This document shows positions 23,201 through 35,209 of a DNA stretch of 64,000 nt, in pieces. The notes under the pieces are model-generated. The model did not search any database. It had not been told where the DNA came from and worked only from the letters and a program-made list of their open reading frames with translations. The DNA is from Owenia fusiformis. Its lineage: Eukaryota > Annelida > Polychaeta > Sabellida > Oweniidae. The position numbers were made by a program, and so were the translations under genes. Within the stretch, counting starts at the first letter, position 1. Each line of letters starts with the position of its first letter. The stretch lies in contig CAIIXF020000001.1 of the NCBI GenBank assembly GCA_903813345.2, positions 3,472,001 through 3,536,000 on the forward strand, read 5' to 3'.

Positions 23201-26200
23201 TATTAATATCATATTAAACTTTGCATGAATTTAATGTTTCTCTATATTCTAGATGGTTGAGTGGAGTGTCATATGTCTATGATCCATTTGTGTGGACAAT
23301 GTGTTTGAAGTATCTCTACAGCTCTGTCATACAAGACAGGTAGGTAGTCATACATAAGGTCTCTTTCTGCACATTACATATCTGTTGATTCATATTTTTC
23401 TCAAGATCAGAGGCACAGTATAATGTCCAGTGTACTGTCAAATAGTTGAGGTAGAATGTAACACTCAAAGCTAAAAAAATAAGATATTTGTAATACTATA
23501 TGAGCTAACCTTGGGAGATATAGCATATCACTAAAGTTTATGATAAATGATACTGAATAATTGTATAACTGAACCAATTATTTTATACTATATAAAGAAT
23601 AAAAAAAAATTAATGATTGAGCCCATGCCCATGTGCAAAATAAAGTGAAATATAAATATCTATGATGTCTACATTTCCAGAGTGTGTAAATCTAAAGAGC
23701 CGTTCCTAGTTGTATTGTACAGTAACCTACATCCAAAGCCAGAGTTCTATGAATGCATACCTACTGGCAATAATACTTGCTTGGATTACTCACTCTACAC
23801 TTGCTTTGAGAAAGTAGAGATATATAAGGTAATGTATTCTTTGGTTCAATGTCAAATGAATGTCATCAGACAAATCCTAAAATATATTTCTCCATGACAA
23901 AAAGAATATAACCAAAAAATGATGATATACTACAGAGGGATATCCTTTATACTTTTTATTTTAATCATGAAAGAAATGAAAAAAATGATCAAGAAACTGA
24001 AAGTAAAATTGCTCAGACTTTGGATTGATTGATTGATTTACCAATTATTGTAGTGGTATATTCAGGTTTGAACGACGTTAAAATATATCCATTTTGCTAT
24101 TGCAGGGTCAGTCTGATCAGAGATCAAACCTCATAGAGCTGGAAGTCATCAAAGTAGAACAAGGACCAAAACTGGAGAAATTCAATGAAGCCAAACAGCT
24201 TATAAAAGATACCCCTGTGTTGCCGAAGTAAGCAATTCTCTATTTTTAAGTATTCAATACATAAACAGCTGTGTATTGTTGTTATATAGTGAAACCTTGT
24301 GATTACAACTGTTACTATATTTACAATTCACCTTCATTTATTTGGGTACAAATAATGATTTTGATTTTTTTTTGTTTTCTGTTTGTCCATGTATGTGGCC
24401 TATATGAGTATATGACTATCTTTGTGAGATGGTAAAAATAAGAAATTGAAATTGTGAGAATACATGTATTATCAACATTTACTTGGCATGTAAAACTTCA
24501 CTTGTAGTATATGTTTCCTTTGTTTCATTTAGCATTTATTTGAGACAAAAGCTCTTTTATTTCAAGGAGAATTCCCAAGTTGAAGCATACCCCTGTTAGG
24601 CCAAGTAGAAAAGAGGATCTTGACATGACCCCCAGAGCCTCCCCCTCCCCACACCAGACCAAGGTACTGTACACTACACCAAGTATTCAATTTTGATAAC
24701 TGGCAATAAATATTACTGTTATGTGTCTTAGGCAGATGAGCACCTAACTTCTGAGATTTTAAAAATAGACTTGCAGTTGTCTCAAAATGAGAAAATTTGG
24801 CTTCATATTTTGAACAACTGTGTTCAGAAATGTTAATTGAGAAATCCTGGGAAGATCAATTATTCGTGCATATTTTTTTATTCTTAGGTTCCTGTAATTC
24901 AGCCATCTGTTCCTGATGTATCATTAATATTCGAGGATGAAAATTTAAACTGTATGGATATCAACAAAAATACCCCCGAGAACATGAATATTCCAAGCAG
25001 GCCACCATTACAGGTTGTTAACAGGGTGCTCCAGGCCCCTGGGGTGCCCACACATACACATACTAGGCTAAGTGGAGGGAAACCAGGAATGCTGGAACAC
25101 ATGTATAAACCTATGGTGACAAAATCAGGTGGTAAGGTATCCCCACATTTACAAAAGGAAAACCAACCTGATGATGGGACTCCGAGAGCCCCTGTTCACC
25201 AAAGACCCCAACATCCTGAGGCTCACCATGGTACATCACAACATGGCCCTGGGTATAACGCACACCAGCATGGTCCAAGTGGAGGTGTTAGGGCACACCA
25301 TACAAGAGCTACACCACCCGCTATGTCCCCACAATGGGACTACACCACAGCACATAGACAAATGTATAGGGGTTATCCACCAAATCAAATGAGCCCCATG
25401 CCTGTTAATATGAACTACCCACCATATCCAGGTATGTACGCAAGTCCACCTTTTATGCAAACAATGCCAATGCATCCCTATTATGATCCCCGTCTCAGTC
25501 CTCAATATCCTGGCATATCTCAAGGCTACATTTATGGACAACCCTCCTCAGGACCAAGGCAACTTTCTGACAATGAAGATATACACCGCAATCAAAGGAG
25601 AAAAAGAACATCCGTTAAATCAACTGGTGTTCAACCAAATAACTCCTCCGCTGCTACCAAACAGGTCACATCCGTTGCAAGTGATCAAATAAAATCAGGA
25701 GATACTAAGAGTGGTGCGTTAACTGAGATTTCTGAGCAGTCTGTTTCACCAAATTCACATAGGAATGCACAACCACCAGGCCCATCAGCTGAGGAGCCAA
25801 ATTTAAAACCACATTCGAAATCTAACCCTGCAAGTCCAGAAAACAATGGTGCCCTTGGTGTTGTTTCCACACAATCAATCTCCAACTCAAATCCTGCCAC
25901 CCCTACAATATCTATCTCAAACCCTACTACCCCTGTATTTGGAAGCACAAACCCTACCACCCCTGCAATGTCTGATCAGAATTCACAAGTTGCATTCTCG
26001 AGCCCCGCACTATCTGAAGTGAGTGCCATGACAACCCCAGAAGTTTATAAGCTACTCATGCACCAAGATTCCCAGCTCAGATTACTACAAAATCAAATAC
26101 AACAGCTGTTATCTGTCACCAATGCCTCCCCATCACAACCAGCTCTTCCCAGCATGCATGATAACAAACCTTCCCAACCGACAGAGGAGGTCATTACCCA

Positions 26201-28723
26201 AGCATGTCTCAACACAACTCAGGACACAAACCCGAAACAACCACCTGAAAATGCTCAAGCTATGGTAACACAAGAAATCACTGTTGCCAGCAGCCCTATA
26301 GCTCAAGATGAGGCTTCCGTTACTCCAAGGGAGGATGTATCCCCATTCTCAGCTGATACATCAAGTGATGACACATTATGCTCCACAGATGATGACCCCC
26401 AGCCAAGGCTTCCTGGGGACATCACCATGGAGAGTATGATGTCACAGATGATAGTTGACATCCCCAGCTACCAATCTACCCCTGAAAGGTAAGACACACT
26501 ACACAGCAGTGTAGCAGTGTTTTAAATAACACAAATTGTCAAGTTTGAATTGTACATTGCTATTCCACTTGCTCATGATACCAGTATATTGTATCACATC
26601 ATTGATGAGTATTGTCACAATGACAGCTTGGTCAAAATTTTGACGCCTCTCCACTTGTTAAAAAAAGATCATATTATGTTTCCAGGTATGGTGACCGACA
26701 GGCAGATAGTCCTCCTGTGGAGAGTGTCAGTATGTGTGCAAACATGGCAGACTCCAGTACCAGTTCAGAGTCTGAAGATGAGGATGAAAGGGAATCTGAA
26801 AAGTATCTTGACAACCAGAAGGAGTACTTTCAATCACTACTGGTGAGAAATTATGATCTTGTTACTTCACCAGTAAGAAGTACCGTTTGACATTGCTGTT
26901 TGACATTGTTGTTAGTCAGCATCTGTCACAAATTGTTACACTTTTGTAACAACTCTATCACCATATGGCATTCTGTTGTATAAATGCCTTGTATTGTTCT
27001 TACATATATGATAAGGAACAAATCATATCAAACTTTGAAATCTCACAATACTAATGCCATATCAGTCTTATTGTTGTTTCATCTCTTTCTTTTTTTCTGT
27101 ATTCATTTATTCCACCCAGAGTATTAAATAATGCATATAATACATACAATAATACAGGTCAGTTTAGGTCGTTTCTAGCAATAATCTTCATTAATTTACC
27201 TAACTTCACGGAATGCTTAACATTTGACAGTAAACCTTTAAATTTGAACATGTTCGGTTGTTTAATGAAATATGTGTCTCCAGAGCAAATCATTCTTCTG
27301 CATTAAAATCTCCACTGTTCATTCTCAGATAGTTGCTAATGTGTTGAACTCCTTTGTTCTATAGCATATGATGAGATAATAGCAGCCACATACATGAATA
27401 AATGAATTCCTGCATTTCAGGGTAATGTTCAGCAACTTCTAGCTAAACACGCAGAGGAAAAAGGAAAACAAAACCCCAGGCTATCATTACCTGCTGGGAA
27501 AGTTACCTCCCCTGTTCAGCAAACCAGGCGTCTTTCAGATCTTCATGAGCGACCAAAAGAAAGGCAGCATGACCCACCCCAACATAATGTATTCGATTCC
27601 ACAATGAAGCAGTTGAAGAAGATGGGAGTTGAAGTCTCTCCTGAGAAAGATGCAGCTGAGAGGTGGGTAACATTTGTTAAACTTAAAAGGGCTGTTATAT
27701 CTCTAAAATGTCTCAATTTTTAAAATTCAAACAGCAACCAATTTGAACAGACTTTGATACAAAGCTCCTTTACTGACATAACAAAGGCTTGGAAAATGCT
27801 CATCTAGTGAAGTGTATAGCATATGCAAAAAAATGTTAAGCGGTGCCTATTAATTCACAAAAACTATGGGAGTAATTTTATTTTGATGATCTTTAAAATG
27901 GTGTTTCTTACCATCAGAAATAGGCATTGAGTCCTAAAGTATATTTATCTTCATTTCGGAGTTTGTCTATCACGCACAGTACATGATAATATGCAATGCA
28001 ATTAAGTATTTAGTAATAAAGTCTTAATAAAGTTTATCCCTTTACAGGCTTGGTGAAGGAAGCTTTATGTTTGATCCCGCTTTGTTGCCCAAAGTTAACT
28101 ATGTCTCCATGATGTTAGAGTCAACTGAGACAGATCTTAGTGCAGATGTCAACACTATAGCTATGAAATACCTTAAGGATGACCAGCTCACTGAACTTCA
28201 GAGGTTCTCATCCAAAGCAAGAAAAAATCAGCGTGGCAAATCAGTTATGTTTGAGCATATAGCTGAAAAGACTACAAGTGATATGACTATGTATGCAAAT
28301 AATATGTCATTCGCAACTAAAAAATATATGCAGAGATATGGACTGATGAGTTGGGGAGAGGAATCAACAGATTCTTCTGGGATAGAAATGCAATCACCAG
28401 TAACTGTACAGGAGTCACCAGTGACTATAGGTGAATCACCAGTGACTGTAGGTGATATCATGCAAAAGGTTCATGAAAAACTAAGTCCAGAAAGACCTGA
28501 AAGTGTTTGTGATCAACGTATTAATTCAGATAAGGAAAATAAAAAACTGGACTATGCAGGAGATGTTAGTCTTCCACATAAGGATAACAGGCGATTGACA
28601 AACAGTGAAAAACCAGTCATGATATTTAATAAATCAAACAGAAAATCGTTAGAGACTGGAAAAAAGTCATCTGGGAATATTTTGGATGTTGAAAGATTAA
28701 AACAGTTGCCTAAATTGTTGTGA
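20232..28723 (+). CDS. STIL: STIL centriolar assembly protein, complete
   Basis: Fourteen coding exons: 20232-20326, 20896-21011, 21419-21522, 21728-21793, 22350-22594, 22934-23017, 23253-23339, 23681-23828, 24106-24227, 24567-24663, 24888-26488, 26686-26842, 27421-27662, 28048-28723. They join in frame to 1279 codons; human STIL is of similar length. The ordered N-terminal region is recognisable ([31 protein letters not shown]). A proline box (TPRASPSPH, about residue 380) corresponds to the CPAP/CENPJ-binding stretch. A coiled coil ([18 protein letters not shown], about 775-797) corresponds to the PLK4-binding segment. The STAN domain spans about 1085-1156 ([17 protein letters not shown]), and the C-terminus is [17 protein letters not shown] bridges PLK4 and SAS-6 to start procentriole assembly. 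Exon 1 may have more 5' untranslated sequence; the first ATG after the acceptor at 20211 was taken as the start. The long exon encodes a low-complexity linker with NPTTP repeats. Confidence 0.97.
21330..21395 (-). repeat. End fragment of the composite repeat (3607-5105 family)
   Basis: The sequence 'tcgatgggatttcctacgct' followed by 'ttggcattgctgttg' is the inverse of the left end of the composite repeats at 3607 and 40520. It lies in a STIL intron just before exon 3. Confidence 0.7.
22692..22815. mobile_element. 124-bp MITE in STIL intron
   Basis: The ends are inverted: TACAGTAAAACCTGTTTATT at the left and the complement of TACAGTTAATCCTGTCTTAT at the right. The interior repeats 'cgaacacct'. 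It is related to the element at 37321-37917 and to loose copies at 20360-20420. TA-bounded ends fit a Tc1/mariner-derived MITE. Confidence 0.75.
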
Positions 28724-30347
28724 ATTGTTGTAAAATGTTGTATTTATTTATATCAGTCTAAAACATGTTCTGCTGTTTGTGCTGTATATATTATTTTTGT
28801 AAAAATGGTAATTGTATTATAATAATGTCACCACCAGAAGTGGTGTTCGGAGATCGGCGTCTGTCACAATTTCCAATAACTTACAAGGTGATGACATTTA
28901 GTCATTTTAATGCCTTGGTTTATGTATTGTAACAGACATGGCATTTAAAATGTGTTTATTGAAATTGGAGGAGGAAGGAAAAATTGATTTGCTAAATATA
29001 TTTTGATAAAATCCCCATTATTAGTATACTCTGAATTAACTATTGATATATTATTGTAGACATAAATCTGAATTCTCTGTAGAATGTATTATTTATTTTT
29101 ATGCTTGTTGTAAATATGCTTATTTATTATTATGTCACCACCACAAGTGGTGACATATTGTTATGGTCTTTGCGGGTGGCAGTTGGCGTCTGTAACAGAT
29201 TCTTACAACCTCCAATAACTTAACAAATACTCCTTAAAATGACTTCAAATTTTTCCAAAATCATCTCCAAGTTCTCAGAAGTTCAAATCTGACTTTAGAT
29301 TTGAGATTTGACCTTCAATGGCCTTCTCAAGGCCAAAATAGTTCAAAAAGGTCTTTTTTCAACCTGCTTCAAATTGACCATGTTTTTTTTTCAAAATCAT
29401 CTACAAGTTCTCAGAAATTCAAATCTGACTTTGAGATTTCATATTCAATGACCTGCTCAGGGTCAAAAAAGGTCTTTTTCAACTTGTTTCTAATTGACCA
29501 ATTTTTTTCAAAATCATCAAGTTCTCAGAAGTTCTAATCTGACTTAATATTGAACTCAAAATATTGAGAGCAACAAGGTGGTAACTTGTTAATGCCTTAT
29601 CTAGATCATTGCAAAGGCTCATTAAAAAGGAAGTGCTATAATCAGACACATTGTACTTAGCAGTACTGTAGTAATCTGATCTAATCAATGGCTCCTTCAA
29701 TTATTAACAAAGATTTTGACATATTACATACCATGAAAATAAAAAGCAATAATTATTATGAATTATTAATAATATTTGAAAATGATTTATTGCTATAGCT
29801 GGTTAGTATACATATAGATTTTATGGGATATGCCAAAACAGGATGCCATTTTAGAATATATCACTAATTTACTATTTCAACAAATTTCTCTCAAGTTTTG
29901 AGACTCCTATTACTCTTAGCAAACTAATTCAACTTGGTAATCAACTTAGGAAAATACTTTTATTAAACAAAAATGACCCGAGTCTTACCTCAATATTCCA
30001 GATCCCCTTTATCTATTTCACCACCAGATGTGGGAGGTGTCTAGTTAGGAGAGGTTATGGGAGCTTGTAGCTAGACTATAATGACCACTAAAGGAGGCGT
30101 TTATTAGAGAGAGTTGTTTACTAACACAAGTTTCACTGTATTGTCATTAACATATGGTGTCATAGCATGCTACTAACTGACTGCAGCATTAAGTTCTGTT
30201 TTCAATAACATAAATAACTTTTAATTTTGTTCCCTGTACAACTTACAAAGTATTAATTGTGCTTCAATATTTCTGAGATAAATACACATCAATGGTGCAT
30301 ACTACATAACACCATGTTCAGATGTTAGAGTATTGTTTTGTATTTTT
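28724..30347. repeat. STIL 3' region and 'caccacaagtggtgacat' repeat copies
   Basis: No gene was seen. Two partial copies of a repeat begin at about 28825 ('atgtcaccaccagaagtggt') and 29132 ('tatgtcaccaccacaagtgg'). The second runs to about 29560 through 'tcaaaatcatctacaagttc' and 'aatctgactttgagattt' blocks. The same family occurs in reverse at 44155-44880. The open frame at 29301-29537 is a translation of this repeat. Confidence 0.65.
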
Positions 30348-31772
30348 ATCGCACTTTGAAAAAGTGCTATATTGTCGTCGTCTTGTGCTGTTGGGCGGGC
30401 GTTTGGGCGTGCGGGCGGGCGGGACATAAACTAAATCTTGTCATCAAATTTCCAGGATAACTGCTTACCTGTTCAACTTGAAATTTTTACAGATGCAAGA
30501 GCAGACTAGTACCAAGATCTGATTAGGTTAAGGGCATGCTGGGTAAACTATGTGGCGGCCATTTTGAATTTTTCAACAAATCTTGTCATCAAAATTCCAG
30601 GAAAACCACTTATCCGTTCAACTTGAAATTTTTACAGATGCAAGAGCAGACTATTGCCAAGATCTGATTAGGTTTTGGGTATGCTGGCTGAATTACATGG
30701 TGGCCATTTTGAATTTTTGAATTTGGCGGCCATTTTGAATTTTTCAACTTGCTCCAAATTGACCAAATTTTTTTTTTTAAAATCTACAAGTTCTCAGAAG
30801 TTCAAATCTTACCTTAGATTTCAGATTTGACCTTTCATTCACCTTCAGTGACCTTGAAAAGGTCAAAAAAGTTGATTTTCTAAATTGATATTTTGGATTT
30901 AAATTTAGGTCAGCTTAATTACAAAACACCTACTGAGGTCTGAAAAAGTGAAATTTTAAAGGTCGAAAGTCAAGGTCATTAAACTAGGTCACAAATGATG
31001 TTATCCAAGTTTCTCAAAGTTTGAGACTACAAATCAATTCTTGTCATCAAAATTCCAAGAAAACCGCTAACCTGTTCAACTTGAAATTTTTACACATGCA
31101 ATAGCAGACTAGTGCCAAGATCTGATTAGGTTAAGGGCATGCTGGGTAAACTACGTGGTGGCCATTTTGAATTTTTCAACAAATCTTGTCATCAAAATTC
31201 CAGGAAAACCACTTATCCGTTCAACTTGAAATTTTTACAGATGCAAGAACAGACTATTGCCAACATCTGATTAGGTTTTGGGTATGCTGGCTGAATTACA
31301 TGGTGGTCATTTTGAATTTTTCAATTTGGCGGCCATTTTGAATTTTTCAACTTGCTCCAAATTTACCCAATTTTTTTTTTAAAAACATCTACAAGTTCTC
31401 AGAAGTTCAAATCTGACCTTAGATTTCAGATTTGACCTTCAGTGGCCTTGAAAAGGTCAAAAATTTAATTTTCTAAATTGATATTTTGGATTTAAATTTA
31501 GGTCAGCTAATTACAAAAGACCTGCTGAGGTCTGAAAAAGTGAAATTTTCAAGGTCGAAGGTCATCAAATTAGGTCACAAACAATGTTATTTAAATTTTC
31601 CCAAAGTTCAAGACTACAAATAAATTCTTGTCATCAAAATTGCAGGAAAACCGCTAACCTTGTCAACTTGAAATGTTTACAGATGGAAGAGCAGACTAGT
31701 GCCAAGGTCTGATTAGGTTTTGGCCATGCTGGGTAAATTGCATGGTGGCCAGTTTGCTCTTCAAAGTGCGAT
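30348..31772 (+). repeat. 1.4-kb repeat with two ~600-bp tandem units and inverted ends
   Basis: ATCGCACTTTGAA at 30348 and TTCAAAGTGCGAT at 31760 form short inverted ends. Inside, units starting 'cttgtcatcaaaattccag' and 'ttcaacttgaaatttttaca' recur at about 30435, 31035 and 31625, with extra half-copies at about 30582 and 31183. A G-rich tract (gggcgggcgttt..., 30391-30422) lies near the left end. A reverse fragment is present at 430-640. Confidence 0.75.
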
Positions 31773-32774
31773 ATTTATCACTGTGTGTCTTGTTATTGTT
31801 TTGAGTTAAATCATTTTTTTTAAATGCAAATCGGGAATTATTGCTATTAAATTGTACTTAGTGCAAATGTATTTTAATGTGAGGAATTATTAGCAAATTA
31901 TAGGCCTATATGTTTTTATTAGAATCCAGTTAAGATAAGAGTTTTCAAAGTGGTGGATGTCAGTGACTGCATTTTGTAGTTTCCTCTTATTATACTCATT
32001 GGTCGACTAAAAGTGTGAAACTCAACATTCAGTTGGGGGGGTTAAAGTTGGCTCTAGTTACCATAAATACTGTGTTGGACTGTCAGAATAGCTATGGGCC
32101 TACATCAGGTGTTAAGAAAGCCAGAAAAAAAGAAACTTGAAGGTCCCTTCTGGTGCAGATTAAGATAAATTATTGAAAGTGAAATCGACCTCTAACATTT
32201 GGGTGCTAGATTAATAATTTATACTCAGGCTTCCATGCTATAAGACTATCAAGTTCCAACTTGAAAAAGTGTATAAAAACTTTTGATTTATGATGCTAGG
32301 GATTTACTACGCTTATAGTATAGAAATCAGAAGTAGCGGATTGATAAGCCACATCAATAAGTCCTAGTTTTGTTATGACTAAATGAAATCAAAACTAGAA
32401 AAAAAGATTTATGAATCATATCTCTGGCGATCGTTAATTAATTAGAGTATCAGTATATAATTATGGTTTAAAAGACTTACCAAATACTATAACTGATAAC
32501 TCGAAGAAGGATTACTTTGAAAACTGAAGCATTTTGTGCTTTGATGACGCCAGATTAATAAATGAGTTTTAAGTTTTTAGCAAAATTGAACCAGATAACC
32601 TTGAAGGCAACTTTGAAGACAGAAGATTAATGAAGGAGTTAATGAAAGAGAAGTACATTTGTATTTAAAGTGCAAAGTGAAGTTGGTATGCAGAGGACAA
32701 AAAAGAGACTTATTTTGTATGTTGGAACTACTGATAGTAATTCATTAAGATAATTATACAAGTTTTCAGAAATA

Positions 32775-33923
32775 ATGCTTAAACAGTATTTTAACAAGCT
32801 AAATCTTCTATATTGTATCGTCATTTTAATGATAATAATGAATGGAGTTTTATACGGCTTGTATTTAACAGGAAATAATTATAACATTTTGCCAACTGAA
32901 ATAACTTATAATTCATCTAAACAAAACGCTCTTCCAAATTTATTACTTATCATAAATATATCATCGAAGAAGCCTAATCAGTTTGACACAACTGAAATAG
33001 ATGAAAGTATTACAAGAGCATCAGGCAGCATCGTAAGAACAGAGGCTACTTCAAAGGAAATTATGGATATAACAAAAGAGCCAGTGTTAATACAAAATGG
33101 GGGTGACAATTTATCATTAACGCAAACTATAACAGATCTGCCTTTTGAAAATGTATCGTTTGATGTAACAACAACAGGTGGAGCTACACGTATCACAACT
33201 ACTCAAATTCCAAGATCATATCCTGATGTGTTCAAACCAAAGATGACTGACATTGAGAAAAAAATAGTTGTTGAAATGTTAGATACATTTGACAAAATTA
33301 CCAAAACTTACAATTTGACATATTTTATATATGGAGGAACTATGATAGGATCCTGGAGGCATCATGGAATAATACCATGGGACGATGATATAGACCTCAT
33401 GATGAATGCTTCACAGAAGGCACAAGTCTACACAGCATTGTCATCTCAAAATCCACTGTATCAGGTGTGGAGACCACAGGGGAAGATTTTCACACAGGAC
33501 TTCCAGTGGAAATTCTACAGCGAATCATCTAGGACAATACCCCACTATCCTTGGTGGAAATGGCCATTTTTAGACATTTTCTTCTTTAACGAAAATGCAA
33601 CTCATTTATGGGACCATCATTCCAAGAACCATGGTTTTCTGCTCAAGAAGTCTGAAGTGTTTCCATTATCACTTAGACCATTTGAATCACTGTGGCTTGC
33701 TTCTCCCAGACAAATATCAACAGCCTTAGACAAATGGTACAATATGTCGATATGTGCCTCTCCAACATGGGATCATCAAACTGAACGTTATACCACAAGC
33801 CACACAAGCGTTTCTTGTGAAGAACTTTATCCATATTTCCCCTTTGTTACTAGGACAGTAGATTGTATTGAGACATTGAAGCTTGGAGGCCATGTTCTAC
33901 ATTCTAAATATGTACGCTGCTGA
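32775..33923 (+). CDS. LicD/fukutin-family type II membrane protein
   Basis: One uninterrupted frame of 382 codons. Residues about 12-33 are a single hydrophobic segment near the N-terminus (YCIVILMIIMNGVLYGLY), typical of a Golgi type II anchor. A Ser/Thr-rich stem of about 120 residues with several N-glycosylation sites follows. The catalytic LicD-type region starts with YFIYGGTMIGSWRHHG (about 178) and PWDDDIDLMM (about 201), where the Asp cluster binds the metal and nucleotide. A Trp-rich block (YPWWKWPFLDIFFF, about 256) follows. Family members (LicD, fukutin, FKRP) transfer phosphorylated alditols or phosphocholine from CDP-linked donors to glycans; the substrate here is unknown. The C-terminus ends in KYVRC. 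A putative acceptor (tttcag at about 32770) just before the ATG suggests an untranslated first exon upstream. Single-exon LicD genes of this kind are often expanded in invertebrates. Confidence 0.85.
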   Translation: MLKQYFNKLNLLYCIVILMIIMNGVLYGLYLTGNNYNILPTEITYNSSKQNALPNLLLIINISSKKPNQFDTTEIDESITRASGSIVRTEATSKEIMDITKEPVLIQNGGDNLSLTQTITDLPFENVSFDVTTTGGATRITTTQIPRSYPDVFKPKMTDIEKKIVVEMLDTFDKITKTYNLTYFIYGGTMIGSWRHHGIIPWDDDIDLMMNASQKAQVYTALSSQNPLYQVWRPQGKIFTQDFQWKFYSESSRTIPHYPWWKWPFLDIFFFNENATHLWDHHSKNHGFLLKKSEVFPLSLRPFESLWLASPRQISTALDKWYNMSICASPTWDHQTERYTTSHTSVSCEELYPYFPFVTRTVDCIETLKLGGHVLHSKYVRC

Positions 33924-34033
33924 GATCCAAGATGGGTATTTAGTATTATTTATGGTGATGTTAGAATAGGAGTATCTATTCTATTTAATGTATTTATAAA
34001 ATATTACATCATGATGTATACTAGGAATATATA

Positions 34034-34480
34034 CTAGGACACAAAAAAGATCTTGTGTTGAAACTCATACATGTAGCTTTTCCTTGCGTCCCTATCAAGT
34101 AATATATCATTGTGTTCCTTATGGACAGTTACATAAAATTGCAAGGTTTCAGAATTCAGTGGTGTCACATGTATCAAAGGATGTTGGTACGGGTCATTTA
34201 AAGGGCAAGTTATGGTCATCACGGCAGAAGAGTTCAGTCCAAATGTCTGTGACAGTTATGCACAAAGGTGTATAGACAGGATTCGTGCAGTGGCTTATAG
34301 GGAGGCCAGGGACCGTTCTACCTTTATCATTAAAAAAAGGTTGGCAGACTTTTTTCGGGAACACCCTTTGTTTCTTAAACTGCAATCTCATGTAACTTTT
34401 CATAATGTACAAAATTATATCATGCTTCATGTAAATGAGTTTGGAGGGGGTGCATATATATGAAACACCCTGTACCATGT
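34034..34480. other. Unrecognised region with overlapping short open frames
   Basis: Open frames of 62-94 codons overlap on both strands. None matches a family I recognise, and there is no convincing splice pattern. The + strand frame at 34212-34463 has ordinary amino-acid composition but no upstream exon. The right edge 'gaaacaccctgta' resembles a transposon terminus, so a decayed mobile element is the likelier explanation. Confidence 0.3.
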
Positions 34481-35209
34481 GATGTAAGTGTAATATGGAT
34501 TATAGATGATGTGCCTAGTTTAGTTAGAGTGATTTATACTGTTATTAATATTTTAAAAGAATGGATTTATATGATTTCTTGGTATTAGATTGGGGTATCT
34601 GTATGAAAGCTTTCCTTTTGACGTGTTTTATGGATATGTAGATATTTATTTTTTCTAAAGGTTTGCCTAGAAGACGTGATGTTACATCATGTCGTTGTTC
34701 ATTGATATCATTCTTAAATAGGGGGTCAGAATGTTCTCGATAGTGTTTATTGAGTATGAGTCGAATGAAATGTTTTACGGGTAATTAAATCAGAATTTGA
34801 CAGCAAACACTAATAAAAAGAATTTGATATTCTCCGTAACATTGACTTTAAATAGTATTGATACTGAATGTGAGGCTTCAATAAAGTTGATCATATTACT
34901 GTTTGGTTTAAAAAATAATGGTGAAGAAAATTCTTTTGTTGTATGACATTACTAGTAATTGCCTCAACGAAGTGGACATACTGTCATTGTAATGTACAGA
35001 CATGGCATACTCAAGCAAAGTGTAGTTTGGAGTGGAATATGCTAAAATTACAATAAATGAGATTTGTATGAGGATGCCCCGTTTCATTTTGAATACAGTA
35101 CCAAATGCTCTCATAAATGATCAGTTCAAAACACAAAATAAAATATTGAACATAATTTATTTTCACTTTCACCACAAAATCTTCCAAATGTGCTTATAAT
35201 GTCATCAAT

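Noticed and set aside
25236-25541. 101-codon - strand frame inside the large STIL exon
   Set aside because: Shadow frame of the STIL coding sequence; the STIL frame is supported by conserved motifs on both sides.
32978-33196. 72-codon - strand frame opposite the LicD gene
   Set aside because: It overlaps the Ser/Thr-rich stem of the LicD protein and shows no independent support.
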